A stretch of DNA of 64,000 bases. Origin: Dactylis glomerata (Eukaryota > Streptophyta > Magnoliopsida > Poales > Poaceae). Position 1 is the stretch's first letter; the number at the start of each line of letters is the position of its first letter. The notes under the pieces were generated by a model that was given only the letters and a program-made list of their open reading frames with translations, searched no databases and was not told the origin of the DNA. A program made the translations under genes and the position numbers. Below, piece by piece: positions 44,930 to 54,837 of the stretch. The stretch lies in contig QXEO01001125.1 of NCBI GenBank assembly GCA_007115705.1, positions 186,001 to 250,000 on the forward strand, given 5' to 3'.

Positions 44930-45890
44930 TTATTTCTATTATTGCTAACAATATTACTAACAATATTTCTAACATTTCTATCTATTCACTTTCTAACTCT
45001 ATATATCTAACCTAAATAGTAATAGTAATAGTAATATAGCATTTTACTAACTATTTATTTCTATTACTAATAGTAATATAGCATATATCTAACCTAAATA
45101 CTAATAGTAATATAGCATTTTACTAACTAGCATTTCTATTACTAATAGTAATATAGCATTTTACTAACCTAAATACTAATAGTAATATAGCATTTTACTA
45201 ACTATTCATTTCTATTACTAATAGTAATATAGCATATATCTAACCTAAATACTAATAGTAATATAGCATTTTACTAACTAGCATTTCTATTACTAATAGT
45301 AATATAGCATTTTACTAACCTAAATACTAATAGTAATATAGCATTTTACTAACTATTTATTTCTATTACTAATAGTAATATAGCATATATCTAACCTAAA
45401 TACTAATAGTAATATAGCATTTTACTAACTAGCATTTCTATTACTAATAGTAATATAGCATTTTACTAACCTAAATACTAATAGTAATATAGCATTTTAC
45501 TAACTATTCATTTCTATTACTAATAGTAATATAGCATATATCTAACCTAAATACTAATAGTAATATAGCATTTTACTAACTAGCATTTCTATTACTAATA
45601 GTAATATAGCATTTTACTAACCTAAATACTAATAGTAATATAGCATTTTACTAACTATTCATTTCTATTACTAATAGTAATATAGCATACAGCATATATC
45701 TAACCTAAATACTAATAGTAATATAGCATTTTACTAACTAGCATTTCTATTACTAATAGTAATATAGCATTTTACTAACCTAAATACTAATAGTAATATA
45801 GCATTTTACGAACTATTCATTTCTATTACTAATAGTAATATATAGCATTTTACTAACTATTCATTTCTATTACTAACTAGCATATTCTAT
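44930..45890 (-). repeat. 151-bp tandem array in the leader intron of the fusion gene
   Basis: About five units made of TACTAATAGTAATATAGCAT and TTTTACTAACTA. The landmark GCATATATCTAACC recurs at 45081, 45232, 45383, 45534 and 45692 (spacing 151, 151, 151, 158). It lies inside the intron between donor 46080 and acceptor 44889. Confidence 0.88.
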
Positions 45891-46059
45891 TCCTATTCTA
45901 TTCCTATTCAATTTTATTACTATTTTCTAACCTATTCCTATTTAATTCCTATTCTTATTTAATTCCTATTCTATTACTATTTTCTATTACTATTACAAAA
46001 AATTCTAACTACATTTTTCTAAAAATTTCTAACATAAATTCCAATTTTTTTTTGCATGC

Positions 46060-46420
46060 AGGGCCGGCCGGCGGCGGTACCTGCGGGCGCGCGGGGGCGG
46101 TGGTGCTCCTGCGGCGATCTCGGGCGGCGCGCGGCGGTCTCGGGAGGAGGGGCGGTGGCGGCGCGGCGGTCTCGGGAGGAGGGGCGGCGGCGGCGCGGCG
46201 GTCTCGGGAGGAGGGGCGGCGGCCGGTCTCGGGCGGAGGCTCGGCGGCGCGGCGGAGCGACGGCTAGCGCGGCGTGGCGGCGCGGCGGCACGGCGGAGCG
46301 ACGGCGGCGGCCCGAGATTTTAGCCGACCGCAACGTTGGCGATCTCTCTCCTCCGCGCGAGAAAACTGCTAAGTGTTCGGGCGAGTGGGGAAGAAGGAGG
46401 AGAGGCGGCGGGTTTATATA
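46060..46420 (-). promoter_or_regulatory. GC-rich leader exon and TATA box of the CACTA-B fusion gene
   Basis: On the minus strand TATATAAA (46420-46413) is followed by a GC-rich, CpG-rich leader. The leader ends in a donor (CCCGCAG|GTACC) at 46081/46080. The subterminal-type palindromes begin immediately upstream of the TATA box. The transcription start is inferred. Confidence 0.6.
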
Positions 46421-46425
46421 CCCCC

Positions 46426-46620
46426 CCTTTAGTCCCGGTTGGTGGCTTCAACCGGGACTAAAGGGGGGTCTTTAGTCCCGGTTGAAGCCACCAACCGGGA
46501 CTAAAGGGTCTTTAGTCCCGGTTGGTGCCTCCAACCGGGACTAAAGACCTTGGGCGGTTCGCGCGCCCAGATCCAGACCTTTAGTCCCGGTTGGTTAAAC
46601 GAACCGGGACTAAAGGCGTA
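46426..46620. repeat. internal subterminal-type palindromes of CACTA-B
   Basis: Four foldbacks of CTTTAGTCCCGGTTGGT with matching ACCAACCGGGACTAAAG or close variants, starting near 46427, 46468, 46508 and 46579. They are the same units as at the termini, but about 5.8 kb from either end and next to the fusion gene's TATA box. Confidence 0.9.
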
Positions 46621-46679
46621 ATAAATGCGCGCCAATAGTAGATTTTTTTCAGAATTCATTTGAAAATATCAATTTTGAA

Positions 46680-47560
46680 TTTCAATTTGAATAACTTCTG
46701 CATATTTTAGAATTTGATAAAACTTTGAATATGAAAAGTGTTTGAAATTGAATAACTATTTCAAAACTATTTTCTATTTTCAAAATTAATTATTCTAACT
46801 ATTCAAACAATTAACTATTTTGCCATTTTCAATTAAAACAATATTGATTAAAATTCTTTTTGCATATTTTAGAATTTGATAAAACTTTGAACATGAAAAG
46901 TGTTTGAAATTGAATAACTAATTCAAAACTATTTTCTATTTTCAAAATTAATTATTCTAACTATTCAAACAATTAACTATTTTGCCATTTTCAATTAAAA
47001 CAATATTGATTAAAATTCTTTTTGCATATTTTAGAATTTGATAAAACTTTGAACATGAAAAGTGTTTGAAATTGAATAACTATTTCAAAACTATTTTCTA
47101 TTTTCAAAATTAATTATTCTAACTATTCAAACAATTAACTATTTTGCCATTTTCAATTAAAACAATATTGATTAAAATTCTTTTTGCATATTTTAGAATT
47201 TCATAAAACTTTGAACATGAAAAGTGTTTGAAATTGAATAACTAATTCAAAACTATTTTCTATTTTCAAAATTAATTATTCTAACTATTCAAACAATTAA
47301 CTATTTTGCCATTTTCAATTAAAACAATATTGATTAAAATTCTTTTTGCATATTTTAGAATTTGATAAAACTCTGAACATGAAAAGTGTTTGAAATTGAA
47401 TAACTAATTCAAAACTATTTTCTATTTTCAAAATTAATTATTCTAACTATTCAAACAATTAACTATTTTGCCATTTTCAATTAAAACAATATTGATTAAA
47501 ATTCTTTTAGCATATTTTAGAATTTGATAAAACTTTGAATATGAAAAGTGTTCGAATTTA
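46680..47560. repeat. 162-bp tandem array in CACTA-B
   Basis: The landmark GCATATTTTAG recurs at 46700, 46862, 47024, 47186, 47348 and 47510, exactly 162 bases apart. It lies between the internal palindromes and the 3' end of the transposase gene, the same place as in CACTA-A. Confidence 0.93.
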
Positions 47561-47631
47561 AATAACTAACCCAAAATCATACATTTACATAAAAGGTTTA
47601 ATACATTATTACACATCACCAACATCCCTAT

Positions 47632-50600
47632 CTAGTGTTGGGGTTTCCTTGGGCACCGTAACCATGGAGTATCTTCTTTGTTTAAGAGGAGGGTTGGGTC
47701 AGTGTTCACTCTGAATGGCGGAATTTCATCAAACTTGTTATAATCTTCTGACATATCTGTCTTGTCCTCCACTCCCACGATGATTCTTTTCCCTAAGAGA
47801 ACAATGTGTCGCTTTGGCTCATCGTGTGATGTATTCGTTTTCTTATCTTTTCTCTTTCTCGGTTTTGTAGACATGTCCTTCACATAGAAAACCTGAGCGA
47901 CATCGTTTGCTAGGACGAACGGTTCGTCCATGTACGCAAGGTTGTTGAGATCCACTGTTGTCATGCCGTACTTTTGGTCTACAACTACCCCGCCTCCTGT
48001 CAGCTTGACCCATTTGCACCGAAACAAAGGGACCTTAAAAGACGGTCCATAGTCAAGTTCCCATATCTCCTCTATGTAACCATAATATGTGTCCTTTGTC
48101 CCATTGTCGTGTAATGCATCAAAGCGGACACCACTGTTTTGATTGGTGCTCTTTTTATCTTGGGCGACCGTGTAAAATGTATTCCCATTTATCTCGTAAC
48201 CCTGGAAAGTCAATATAGTTGAAGATGGTTTCTTGGCCAACATGGACATCTCATATCTAACAGTGGCGTCATTTATGAGAAGTGTTTGCAACCAACCACC
48301 AAAAGTCGCCATGTGCAACTTTGTAATCCAGGAGTTTGACTGCCCAGGGTTTTCCGAGCGTACAATATTCTTGTGTCGCTCCATATATGGCTCCACCAAC
48401 GTGGAATTTCGTAAAACTGTGTAGTGTGCTTCACTCAAAGAATGTCCGTCCATACAGTATGCTGATTTCATTCCTAGCGTGCCTTTTCCACTTAGTCTCC
48501 CCTCATGCCGCGATTGAGGAAGACCAATCGGGTTCAGGTCAGGAACAAAGTCAACACAAAACTCAATGACCTCCTCTGTTAGATAGCCCTTGGAGATGCT
48601 TCCTTCTGGCCTAGCACGGTTATGCACGTATTTCTTTAAGACTCCCATGAACCTCTCAAAGGGGAACATATTGTGCAGAAATACTGGACCGAGAATGGTA
48701 ATCTCTTCGACTAGGTGAACTAAGAGATGCATCATAATATTGAAGAAGGACGGTGGGAACACCAACTCGAAGCTGACAAGACATTGGGCCACATCATTCT
48801 GTAACTGTTGTAGATCTTCTGGATTGATTACCTTCTGCGAAATTGCATTGAGGAATGCACATAGCTTCACAATCGGTACTCGAACATTTTCCGGTAGAAT
48901 CCCCCTCAGTGCAACCGGAAGCAATTGTGTCATAAGCACGTGGCAGTCATGAGACTTTAGGTTTTCGAATTTTTTCTCAGCCATATTTATTATTCCCTTT
49001 ATGTTTGACGAGAATCCAGATGGGACCTTGATACTGCTCAGGCATTCAAAAAAGATTTCCTTCTCTTCTTTGGTAAGAGCGTAGCTCGCAGGACCCTTAG
49101 AATCCTCCGGATGCATGCCGTCTCTTCTTTTCATACGGTGCTGGTCCTCCCGTGCTTCTGGTGTATCTTTTGTCTTCCCATACAAGCCCAAGAATCCTAG
49201 TAGGTTCACGCAAACATTCTTCGTCACGTGCATCACGTCGATTGCAGAGCGGACCTCTAGGAATTTCCAATACTCAAGCTCCCAAAATATAGATTTCTTC
49301 TTCCACATGGGTGCATGTCCGCTAGCGTCATTCGGAACAGACAGACTGCCAGGACCCTTTCCAAAGATTACTTCTAAATCTTTGACCATATCAAATATAT
49401 CATCACCGGTATGGCGTTTAGGCTTGCCCCGGACTTCTGCCTCGCCCTTGAAATGCTTGCCTTTTTTCTTCAATTGATGTTTGGGCGAAAGAAATCGACG
49501 ATGCCCGAGATACACCACCTTCTTACTTTTATCCAAATATATACTATCGATCTCACCTAAACAGTGCGTGCATGCATTGTATCCCTTGTTTGTCTGTCCT
49601 GAAAGGTTACTAAGAGCAGGCCAATCATTGATGGTCACGAACAGCAACGCTCGTAGATCAAATTCCTCTTGTTTGTACTCATCCCACAAACGAACACCTT
49701 CAGTCTGCCACATCTGTAAAAGTTCATCAACTAATGGCCTTAGATACACATCAATGTCATTGCCGGGTTGCTTCGGGCCTTGGATAAGCACTGGCATCAT
49801 AATAAACTTTCGCTTCATGCACAACCAAGGAGGAAGGTTATAGATACATAGAGTCACGGGCCAGGTGCTATGACTGCAGCTCTGCTCCCCAAAAGGATTC
49901 ATGCCATCTGTACTTAGACCAAACCTCAGGTTGCGTGCATCTTCTGTAAACTCTGGGAAATCTCTGTCGATTTTTCTCCACTGCGACCCATCAGCGGGGT
50001 GTCTCAACATCTCGTCACTCTTACGGTCTTCTTTGTGCCACCTCAACAACTTGGCATGCTCTTTGTTTCTGAACAAACGTTTCAACCGTGGTATTATAGG
50101 TGCATACCACATCACCTTGGCAGGAACCCTCTTCCTGGGGCGCTCGCCGTCAACATCACCAGGGTCATCTCGCCTGATCTTATACCGAAATGCACTGCAC
50201 ACCGGGCATGCATTCAAATTCTCATACTCACCGCGGTAGAGAATACAGTCATTAATGCATGCATGTATCTTCTGCACCTCCAATCCTAGAGGGCAGACAA
50301 TCTTCTTTGCTTCATACGTACTGGCGGGCAATTCGTTATCCTTTGGAAGCATCTTCTTCATAATTTTCAGCAACTTCTCAAATCCCTTGTCAGATAAACC
50401 ACTCTCTGCTTTCCATTGCAGCAATTCCAGCGTGCTTCCTAGCTTTTTCTGGTCATCTTCGCAATTTGGGTACAAATCCTTTTTGTGATCATCTAACATG
50501 CGTTCCAACTTCTCCCTCTCCTTTTCACTTTCACAGTCAATCTGTGCATCAACAATGACCTGACCAAGATCATCAGCGGGCATATCTGATGCCCGTTCTT

Positions 50601-50940
50601 CACCTTCTTCTTCTTCATTATCTTCCATTGCGATATCGGTGGTTTCAGGGAACTCAGGATAGTTGTCATCATTCTCTTCTTCATCGTTGTCTTCCATCAT
50701 AACCCCTCTCTCCCCATGCTTGGTCCAACAATTATAGCCGGACATGAAACCGAACCGGAACAGGTGGATGTGAAGGGTCTTTGTGGAGGGGTAATCCTTC
50801 TCATTTCGACAACCACCGCATGGACAACACATAAAACCATTCCGCTTGGTTGCCTCAGCCACCTTGAGAAAAGAATGCACGCCTTTAATGAAATCTCCAG
50901 AGCGTCGATCGGCGTACATCCATGCTCGGCTCATCTGCAT
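47632..50940 (-). CDS. TNP2-type CACTA transposase, intact
   Basis: One uninterrupted frame of about 1102 residues from ATG 50940 (MQMSRAWMYADRRSGDFIKG). The open frame extends 8 codons further but from a TTG. Order, approximate: transposase-associated domain with CCPCGGCRN (5-75); acidic stretch (80-130); TNP2 core (280-510) with FGLSTDGMNPFGEQSCSHST, TINDWPALSNLSGQTNKGY and CTHCLG; then IDVMHVTKNVC near 568. A DUF4218-type region follows (about 660-770, MTQLLPVALRGILP and MFPFERFMGVLKKYV), then a DUF4216-type region (about 945-1020, VRFDALHDNG and PLFRCKWVK). The enzyme cuts and joins element ends, presumably together with a protein that binds the subterminal repeats. Length and domain order match full-length plant TNP2 proteins. 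A start upstream by splicing is possible. Confidence 0.92.
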   Translation of the reverse strand: MQMSRAWMYADRRSGDFIKGVHSFLKVAEATKRNGFMCCPCGGCRNEKDYPSTKTLHIHLFRFGFMSGYNCWTKHGERGVMMEDNDEEENDDNYPEFPETTDIAMEDNEEEEGEERASDMPADDLGQVIVDAQIDCESEKEREKLERMLDDHKKDLYPNCEDDQKKLGSTLELLQWKAESGLSDKGFEKLLKIMKKMLPKDNELPASTYEAKKIVCPLGLEVQKIHACINDCILYRGEYENLNACPVCSAFRYKIRRDDPGDVDGERPRKRVPAKVMWYAPIIPRLKRLFRNKEHAKLLRWHKEDRKSDEMLRHPADGSQWRKIDRDFPEFTEDARNLRFGLSTDGMNPFGEQSCSHSTWPVTLCIYNLPPWLCMKRKFIMMPVLIQGPKQPGNDIDVYLRPLVDELLQMWQTEGVRLWDEYKQEEFDLRALLFVTINDWPALSNLSGQTNKGYNACTHCLGEIDSIYLDKSKKVVYLGHRRFLSPKHQLKKKGKHFKGEAEVRGKPKRHTGDDIFDMVKDLEVIFGKGPGSLSVPNDASGHAPMWKKKSIFWELEYWKFLEVRSAIDVMHVTKNVCVNLLGFLGLYGKTKDTPEAREDQHRMKRRDGMHPEDSKGPASYALTKEEKEIFFECLSSIKVPSGFSSNIKGIINMAEKKFENLKSHDCHVLMTQLLPVALRGILPENVRVPIVKLCAFLNAISQKVINPEDLQQLQNDVAQCLVSFELVFPPSFFNIMMHLLVHLVEEITILGPVFLHNMFPFERFMGVLKKYVHNRARPEGSISKGYLTEEVIEFCVDFVPDLNPIGLPQSRHEGRLSGKGTLGMKSAYCMDGHSLSEAHYTVLRNSTLVEPYMERHKNIVRSENPGQSNSWITKLHMATFGGWLQTLLINDATVRYEMSMLAKKPSSTILTFQGYEINGNTFYTVAQDKKSTNQNSGVRFDALHDNGTKDTYYGYIEEIWELDYGPSFKVPLFRCKWVKLTGGGVVVDQKYGMTTVDLNNLAYMDEPFVLANDVAQVFYVKDMSTKPRKRKDKKTNTSHDEPKRHIVLLGKRIIVGVEDKTDMSEDYNKFDEIPPFRVNTDPTLLLNKEDTPWLRCPRKPQH

Positions 50941-51039
50941 TATATAAGTACATATCAAACGCAAATCAAATATACAATTTCTATTTCTATCTCTAATTTT
51001 AGTTTGATAAGTAAGAATAAGTTAACAAAACTTTAGTCC

Positions 51040-51830
51040 CGGCTGGAAGGTACTTCTATCGGTATTTCTATCTCTATTTCTATCGGTATTTCTATTGTTC
51101 TATCTCTATCTCTATTTCTATTTCTATGTTAGCTATGTCTACTTCTATTTTTATTTTTAATTCTAACATTTCTATTTCTAATAGCATTTCTATTTCTAAT
51201 ATAATCTAACATAAATAAAATCTATATAGCATTTCTATTTTTACCTCTATCGGTATTTCTATCTCTATTTCTATCGGTATTTCTATTGTTCTATCTCTAT
51301 CTCTATTTCTATTTCTATGTTAGCTATGTCTACTTCTATTTTTATTTTTAATTCTAACATTTCTATTTCTAATAGCATTTCTATTTCTAATAAAATCTAA
51401 CATAAATAAAATCTATATAGCATTTCTATTTTTACCTCTATCGGTATTTCTATCTCTATTTCTATCGGTATTTCTATTTTTCTATCTCTATCTCTATTTC
51501 TATTTCTATGTTAGCTATGTCTACTTCTATTTTTATTTTTAATTCTAACATTTCTATTTCTAATAGCATTTCTATTTCTAATAAAATCTAACATAAATAA
51601 AATCTATATAGCATTTCTATTTTTACCTCTATCAGTATTTCTATCTCTATTTCTATCGGTATTTCTATTTTTCTATCTCTATCTCTATTTCTATTTCTTT
51701 GTTAGCTATGTCTACTTCTATTTTTATTTTTAATTCTAACATTTCTATTTCTAATAGCATTTCTATTTCTAATAAAATCTAACATAAATAAAATCTATAT
51801 AGCATTTCTATTTTTACCTCTATCTTCACC
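51040..51830 (-). repeat. 191-bp tandem array upstream of TNP2
   Basis: Four units rich in TCTATTTCTA. The landmark GTTAGCTATGTCTAC lies at 51128, 51319, 51510 and 51701, exactly 191 bases apart. Position is the 5' untranslated or promoter region of the transposase gene. Confidence 0.92.
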
Positions 51831-52089
51831 TATTTGTACACGTAATCAAATAAACATATAATAATTGCTCCCATAAAAAAATCACAAATCTCTCTACTTC
51901 TAGAGCAATAAATGAGCTAAATTACCAATGAAAGACAAAAGCACAAAATTCCTCACCTTTTAGTCCACTTAGATTGAAGTGTGGATATCAATTTGTGACA
52001 AAAAATGGTGGTCAAAGAGGATGAACTCGAGTTGCATGAAGAACACTTGAGAGTGGAGAGGGGAGTGGCTGGCTCCGGGAGGAAGAAGG

Positions 52090-52394
52090 AGCTGCTTTAT
52101 ACAGGGAAGTCATTAGTCCCGGTTAGTAATACCAACCGGGACTAAAGGATTAATCTTTAGTCCCGGTTGGTGTTACCAGCCGGGACTAATGATCCTGGCA
52201 ATGGCCGGATTGCGACCCAGAGCATTTAGTCCCGGTTCGTAATACGAACCGAGACTAGAGGTTCAAAACGAACCGGGACTAATGAAGTCTCCGTTCCAGC
52301 GGCCAAAAAAGCGGTGGGGCCCAGGGCATCAGTCCCGGTTCAAAGAGCAACCGGGACTAATGCCCCAGGATATTAGCCCTGTTTTCTACTAGTG
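52090..52394. repeat. CACTA-B right terminus and subterminal repeats
   Basis: Several TTAGTCCCGGTT units and reverse complements at 52110-52370, then GCCCTGTTTTCTACTAGTG as the terminal inverted repeat. The TNP2 promoter probably lies within or beside this block. Confidence 0.88.
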
Positions 52395-52491
52395 TACATG
52401 CTTTCACTTTTGGGATCCCTTCACTTTTATAAGATGTTCATGCATGCTAAAATTATCGCGCGCATTACTTAGCACAACTAGGAAATTGTAC

Positions 52492-52543
52492 GCCAAAATA
52501 CAGTGGTTAGAGCCACACCAAAATACAGTGGTTAGAGCCATCT
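52492..52543. repeat. 26-bp direct duplication
   Basis: CCAAAATACAGTGGTTAGAG plus following CCA occurs twice in tandem in the MULE right of CACTA-B. Confidence 0.8.
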
Positions 52544-52575
52544 ACTGAATAACAATTCTATACTATCTAAATCAT

Positions 52576-52925
52576 CTACCACAACCACATAACTGCTAGG
52601 ACAGGGATGACACCTAATAAAACTGCCCAGATGAATCTACCTTTTGCCTCTCCCATCACTTGAAGTTCATGTTCTAGATTTTCTACCACTTGATCAAATA
52701 CGGCAAGATCTGTCTCAAGTATCAACTTCTCCTTGTGAATAAGCTCTGAATTCTTCTTTTCTTCCTCCACAGTACGCTTGAGCTTGAATATCATCAGGTT
52801 TTTACAGGCCAATTCATCACCTAAATTGGCCACCTTCTCCTCCAAATCCATCCTCTGGCTACACCACTGGGTTGATTCATCTTGGTATGCAATGTACCAT
52901 GGATCATCGGCTTGCCTGGCAAACT
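52576..52925 (-). CDS. coiled-coil protein exon with C-terminal membrane anchor, unknown
   Basis: Minus-strand frame preceded by an acceptor-like TATTGTTAG at 52926. It encodes EFARQADDPWYIAYQDESTQ, a long heptad-like stretch (MDLEEKVANLGDELACKNLM, IFKLKRTVEEEKKNSELIHK), and a hydrophobic C-terminus (FIWAVLLGVIPVLAVMWLW). It reads as the last exon of a small tail-anchored coiled-coil protein. A possible first exon lies near 53050 (ATG SWPRSTSPTSLEV) but is not certain. It lies within the MULE and may be its second gene or captured host sequence. Confidence 0.5.
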
Positions 52926-53607
52926 CTAACAATAATAGAAAAAAGAACAACTGAAATCACTCCAACAGGCCATGGCGGCACTTCAAATTCAACGGTAGTA
53001 CAGAGATTAGAAGCTAGATACCTACACTTCCAATGAGGTAGGAGAAGTAGAACGTGGCCACGACATGATCGAATCTCCACCCTCGCCGGTGTACCCGCTA
53101 CGACCAGACATTGAGGACTATTTCACACCTGCAAACTCCAATAAATTACGGGAACCGAATCGATTAGGGGGCGGGGGAGGTAGAAGCGGAGGTCCTACCA
53201 AGCTATACTACCAATTGGTGCGCGGAACAAATCCCGGTCGTCGTGGGCGGCGGATCTACTTACGGCGGACTTTCCTGCGGTAGGTACAATGCGTGCGGAT
53301 GAAACAAGTGCTGGAGCCATGGTTGATGTGCAGCGCCGCAGTCCGTCCGACGCCGCCGAGGGACAGAGCCGACGGCGCGACGAGGCGCCGGCGATGGCTG
53401 CTCCATCCGAGGGTGGGGAATGAGCTGCCAGCGGTTCTTCGATGACTAATGAGATACACAACACTAGGTTCTAGCCATGTTTAGCATAAGATTCACTTTA
53501 GATTAAGCTGCAAAAATAGTCACCTGCTGGGTCTAGCTTAAGAAAAATTAATTAGCGAACTTGTTGCTTCTCTCTAACTAAAAGCAGGGATATATGCCTT
53601 TTCACTA

Positions 53608-53880
53608 AGGGCGGCCCCAACGGTCATTGGCTGAGGCGGCCCCACAGAGCGGCTCTATATGATTTTCTCTAAATAAATAGATGACCCCAGCGGTCATTGG
53701 CTGCGGAGGCCCCACAGAGCGGCAATATATGATTTTCTCTAAATAAATTGATGACCCCACTAGTCATTGGCTGCAGCAGCCCCACAGAGCGGCAATATAT
53801 GTCTTTTCCTGAAAAATACATGAGCCCACTAGTCATTGGCTGTGGCAGCCCTATAGAGCGGCCCTATTTGTCATTGATAG
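53608..53880. repeat. about 75-bp tandem repeats near MULE right end
   Basis: Four units with GGTCATTGGCTG or AGTCATTGGCTG, then GCCCCACAGAGCGG, then TATATGATTTTCTCTAAATA. They lie just inside the right terminal inverted repeat. Confidence 0.85.
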
Positions 53881-53929
53881 CACCGCGTATACAATCAGGA
53901 AATAAAACGGCCCACACGTCAGCGATAGA

Positions 53930-54179
53930 TGGATGGCTGCTCCGACGTGTCTCCTGACCCTACCCGTCAGCACCATTCAAAAGCATCAGTCAATTCACAA
54001 CCACCGCGGCTCCCTAGCCGTCACTGGTAACGGTCAAGGCCTCTGACCAGACAGCAACCCTCCCGTCCGAGCGTCTGCGAGGGTTTCAAACTAGAGCGAC
54101 GGGAAAACTGAGGAAAAGTTAAGCGGCTGGGGAAAACTGAGCACAACTAAGGACCCGAGGGCACGAAAATAGAAATCTC
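53930..54179. repeat. MULE right terminal inverted repeat
   Basis: Reverse complement of the left end (35032 to about 35280). Shared segments include the ACACGTCGGA, AACCACCGCGGCTCCCTAGC and CGTCCGAGCGTCTGCGAGGG regions, with scattered mismatches. Confidence 0.88.
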
Positions 54180-54837
54180 TATTATAATCTACTGACATGT
54201 CTGTCTTGTCATCTACTCCCACGATGTTTCTTTTCCCTGAAAGAACTATGTGGCATTTTGGCTCATCGGACGATGTCTTCTTTTGCTGATTTCTTTTTCT
54301 CGTTATTGTAGACATGTCCTTCACATAGAAAACCTGAGCGACATCGTTGGCTAGGACGAATGGTTCGTCCATGTACACAAGATTGTTGAGATCCACTGTT
54401 GTCATACCGTACTTTTGGTCTACAACTACCCCGCCTCCTGTCAGCTTCACCCATTTGCACCGAAACAAAGGGATCTTAAAAGTAGGTCCATAGTCAAGTT
54501 CCCATATCTACTCTATGTACCCGTAATATGTTTCCTTCTGCCCATTATCGTCTGTTGCATCAAAGCGGACACCACTATTTTGGTTGGTGCTCTTTTTATC
54601 TTGGGCAACCGTGTAAAATGTATTCCCATTTATCTCGTACCCTTGGAAAGTACATATAGTCGAAGATGGTGGCCTGGCCAAACAGTACAGCTGATCTCCA
54701 ACGGTGTCGTCATTCATGAGATGTGTTTGCAACCAACTGCCGAAAGTCTTCTCGTGTTCCCCTTTAATCCAAGAGTCAGCCTTCCCCGGGTTTTCAGAGC
54801 GTAGAATATTCTTGTGTCTCATGATATACAGAGCCAC
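54180..54837 (-). pseudogene. CACTA-A TNP2 transposase, internal fragment
   Basis: Continues the fragment at 34928-35031. It matches the C-terminal part of CACTA-B TNP2 from RHKNILRSENPG through TFQGYEINGNTFYTVAQDKK and LFRCKWVKLTGGGVVVDQKY to DKTDMSVDYN. An in-frame TAG at 54508-54510 replaces the Glu codon found in CACTA-B (YGYIE-E). The upstream part is cut by the gypsy LTR at 54838. Confidence 0.87.

Larger units (their letters stand above)
40660..52394. mobile_element. CACTA-B, complete two-gene CACTA transposon
   Basis: The left end is CACTAGTGGAAAACAGGGCT at 40660. The right end, reversed, reads CACTAGTAGAAAACAGGGCT and finishes at 52394. TAC flanks both sides (40657-40659, 52395-52397), a perfect 3-bp duplication. 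Both genes are on the minus strand: TNP2 transposase (47632-50940) and a transposase-protease fusion (41151-44888). Subterminal TTTAGTCCCGGTT repeats lie at both ends and again in the middle. The 11.7-kb length and intact genes suggest an autonomous or recently autonomous element. Confidence 0.93.
35032..54179 (+). mobile_element. Mutator-like element carrying CACTA-B
   Basis: Long terminal inverted repeats: the left end GGGATTTCTATTTTTGTGCC and the right end (reversed) GAGATTTCTATTTTCGTGCC. They continue through CTCAGTTTTCCC, TAACTTTTCCTCAGTTTTCC and GTTACCAGTGACGGCTAGGG for roughly 200 bases. The target duplication is TATTATATT (35023-35031) versus TATTATAAT (54180-54188), 9 bases with one difference, which is typical of Mutator-like insertion. 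The host sequence on both sides is one TNP2 gene. Removing CACTA-B leaves about 7.4 kb with a transposase-type gene and captured-looking sequence. Confidence 0.9.
14282..54837. mobile_element. CACTA-A, large interrupted CACTA transposon (right end outside window)
   Basis: The left terminus is CACTAGTGGGGACAGGGCC at 14282, followed by TTTAGTCCCGG subterminal repeats. The element can be followed through its insertions by comparison with complete CACTA-B. The 3' exons of a protease-type gene lie at 14732-15362. The gypsy cluster follows (15363-28943). Then come the 5' part of the same gene (28944-31510), its leader exon, internal palindromes, the 162-bp array and the C-terminus of TNP2 (34928-35031). 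The Mutator-like element (35032-54179) follows, and more TNP2 at 54180-54837, where a gypsy element begins. Both genes carry inactivating changes. The right terminus must lie beyond the window. Confidence 0.85.

Noticed and set aside
46052..46475. GC-rich open frames on the plus strand in the CACTA-B leader
   Set aside because: They consist of GGCGGC low-complexity sequence, lie opposite to the gene leader and have no motif.
48233..50488. Plus-strand frames opposite the TNP2 transposase
   Set aside because: They are shadows of the 1102-codon minus-strand gene, which has clear transposase domains.
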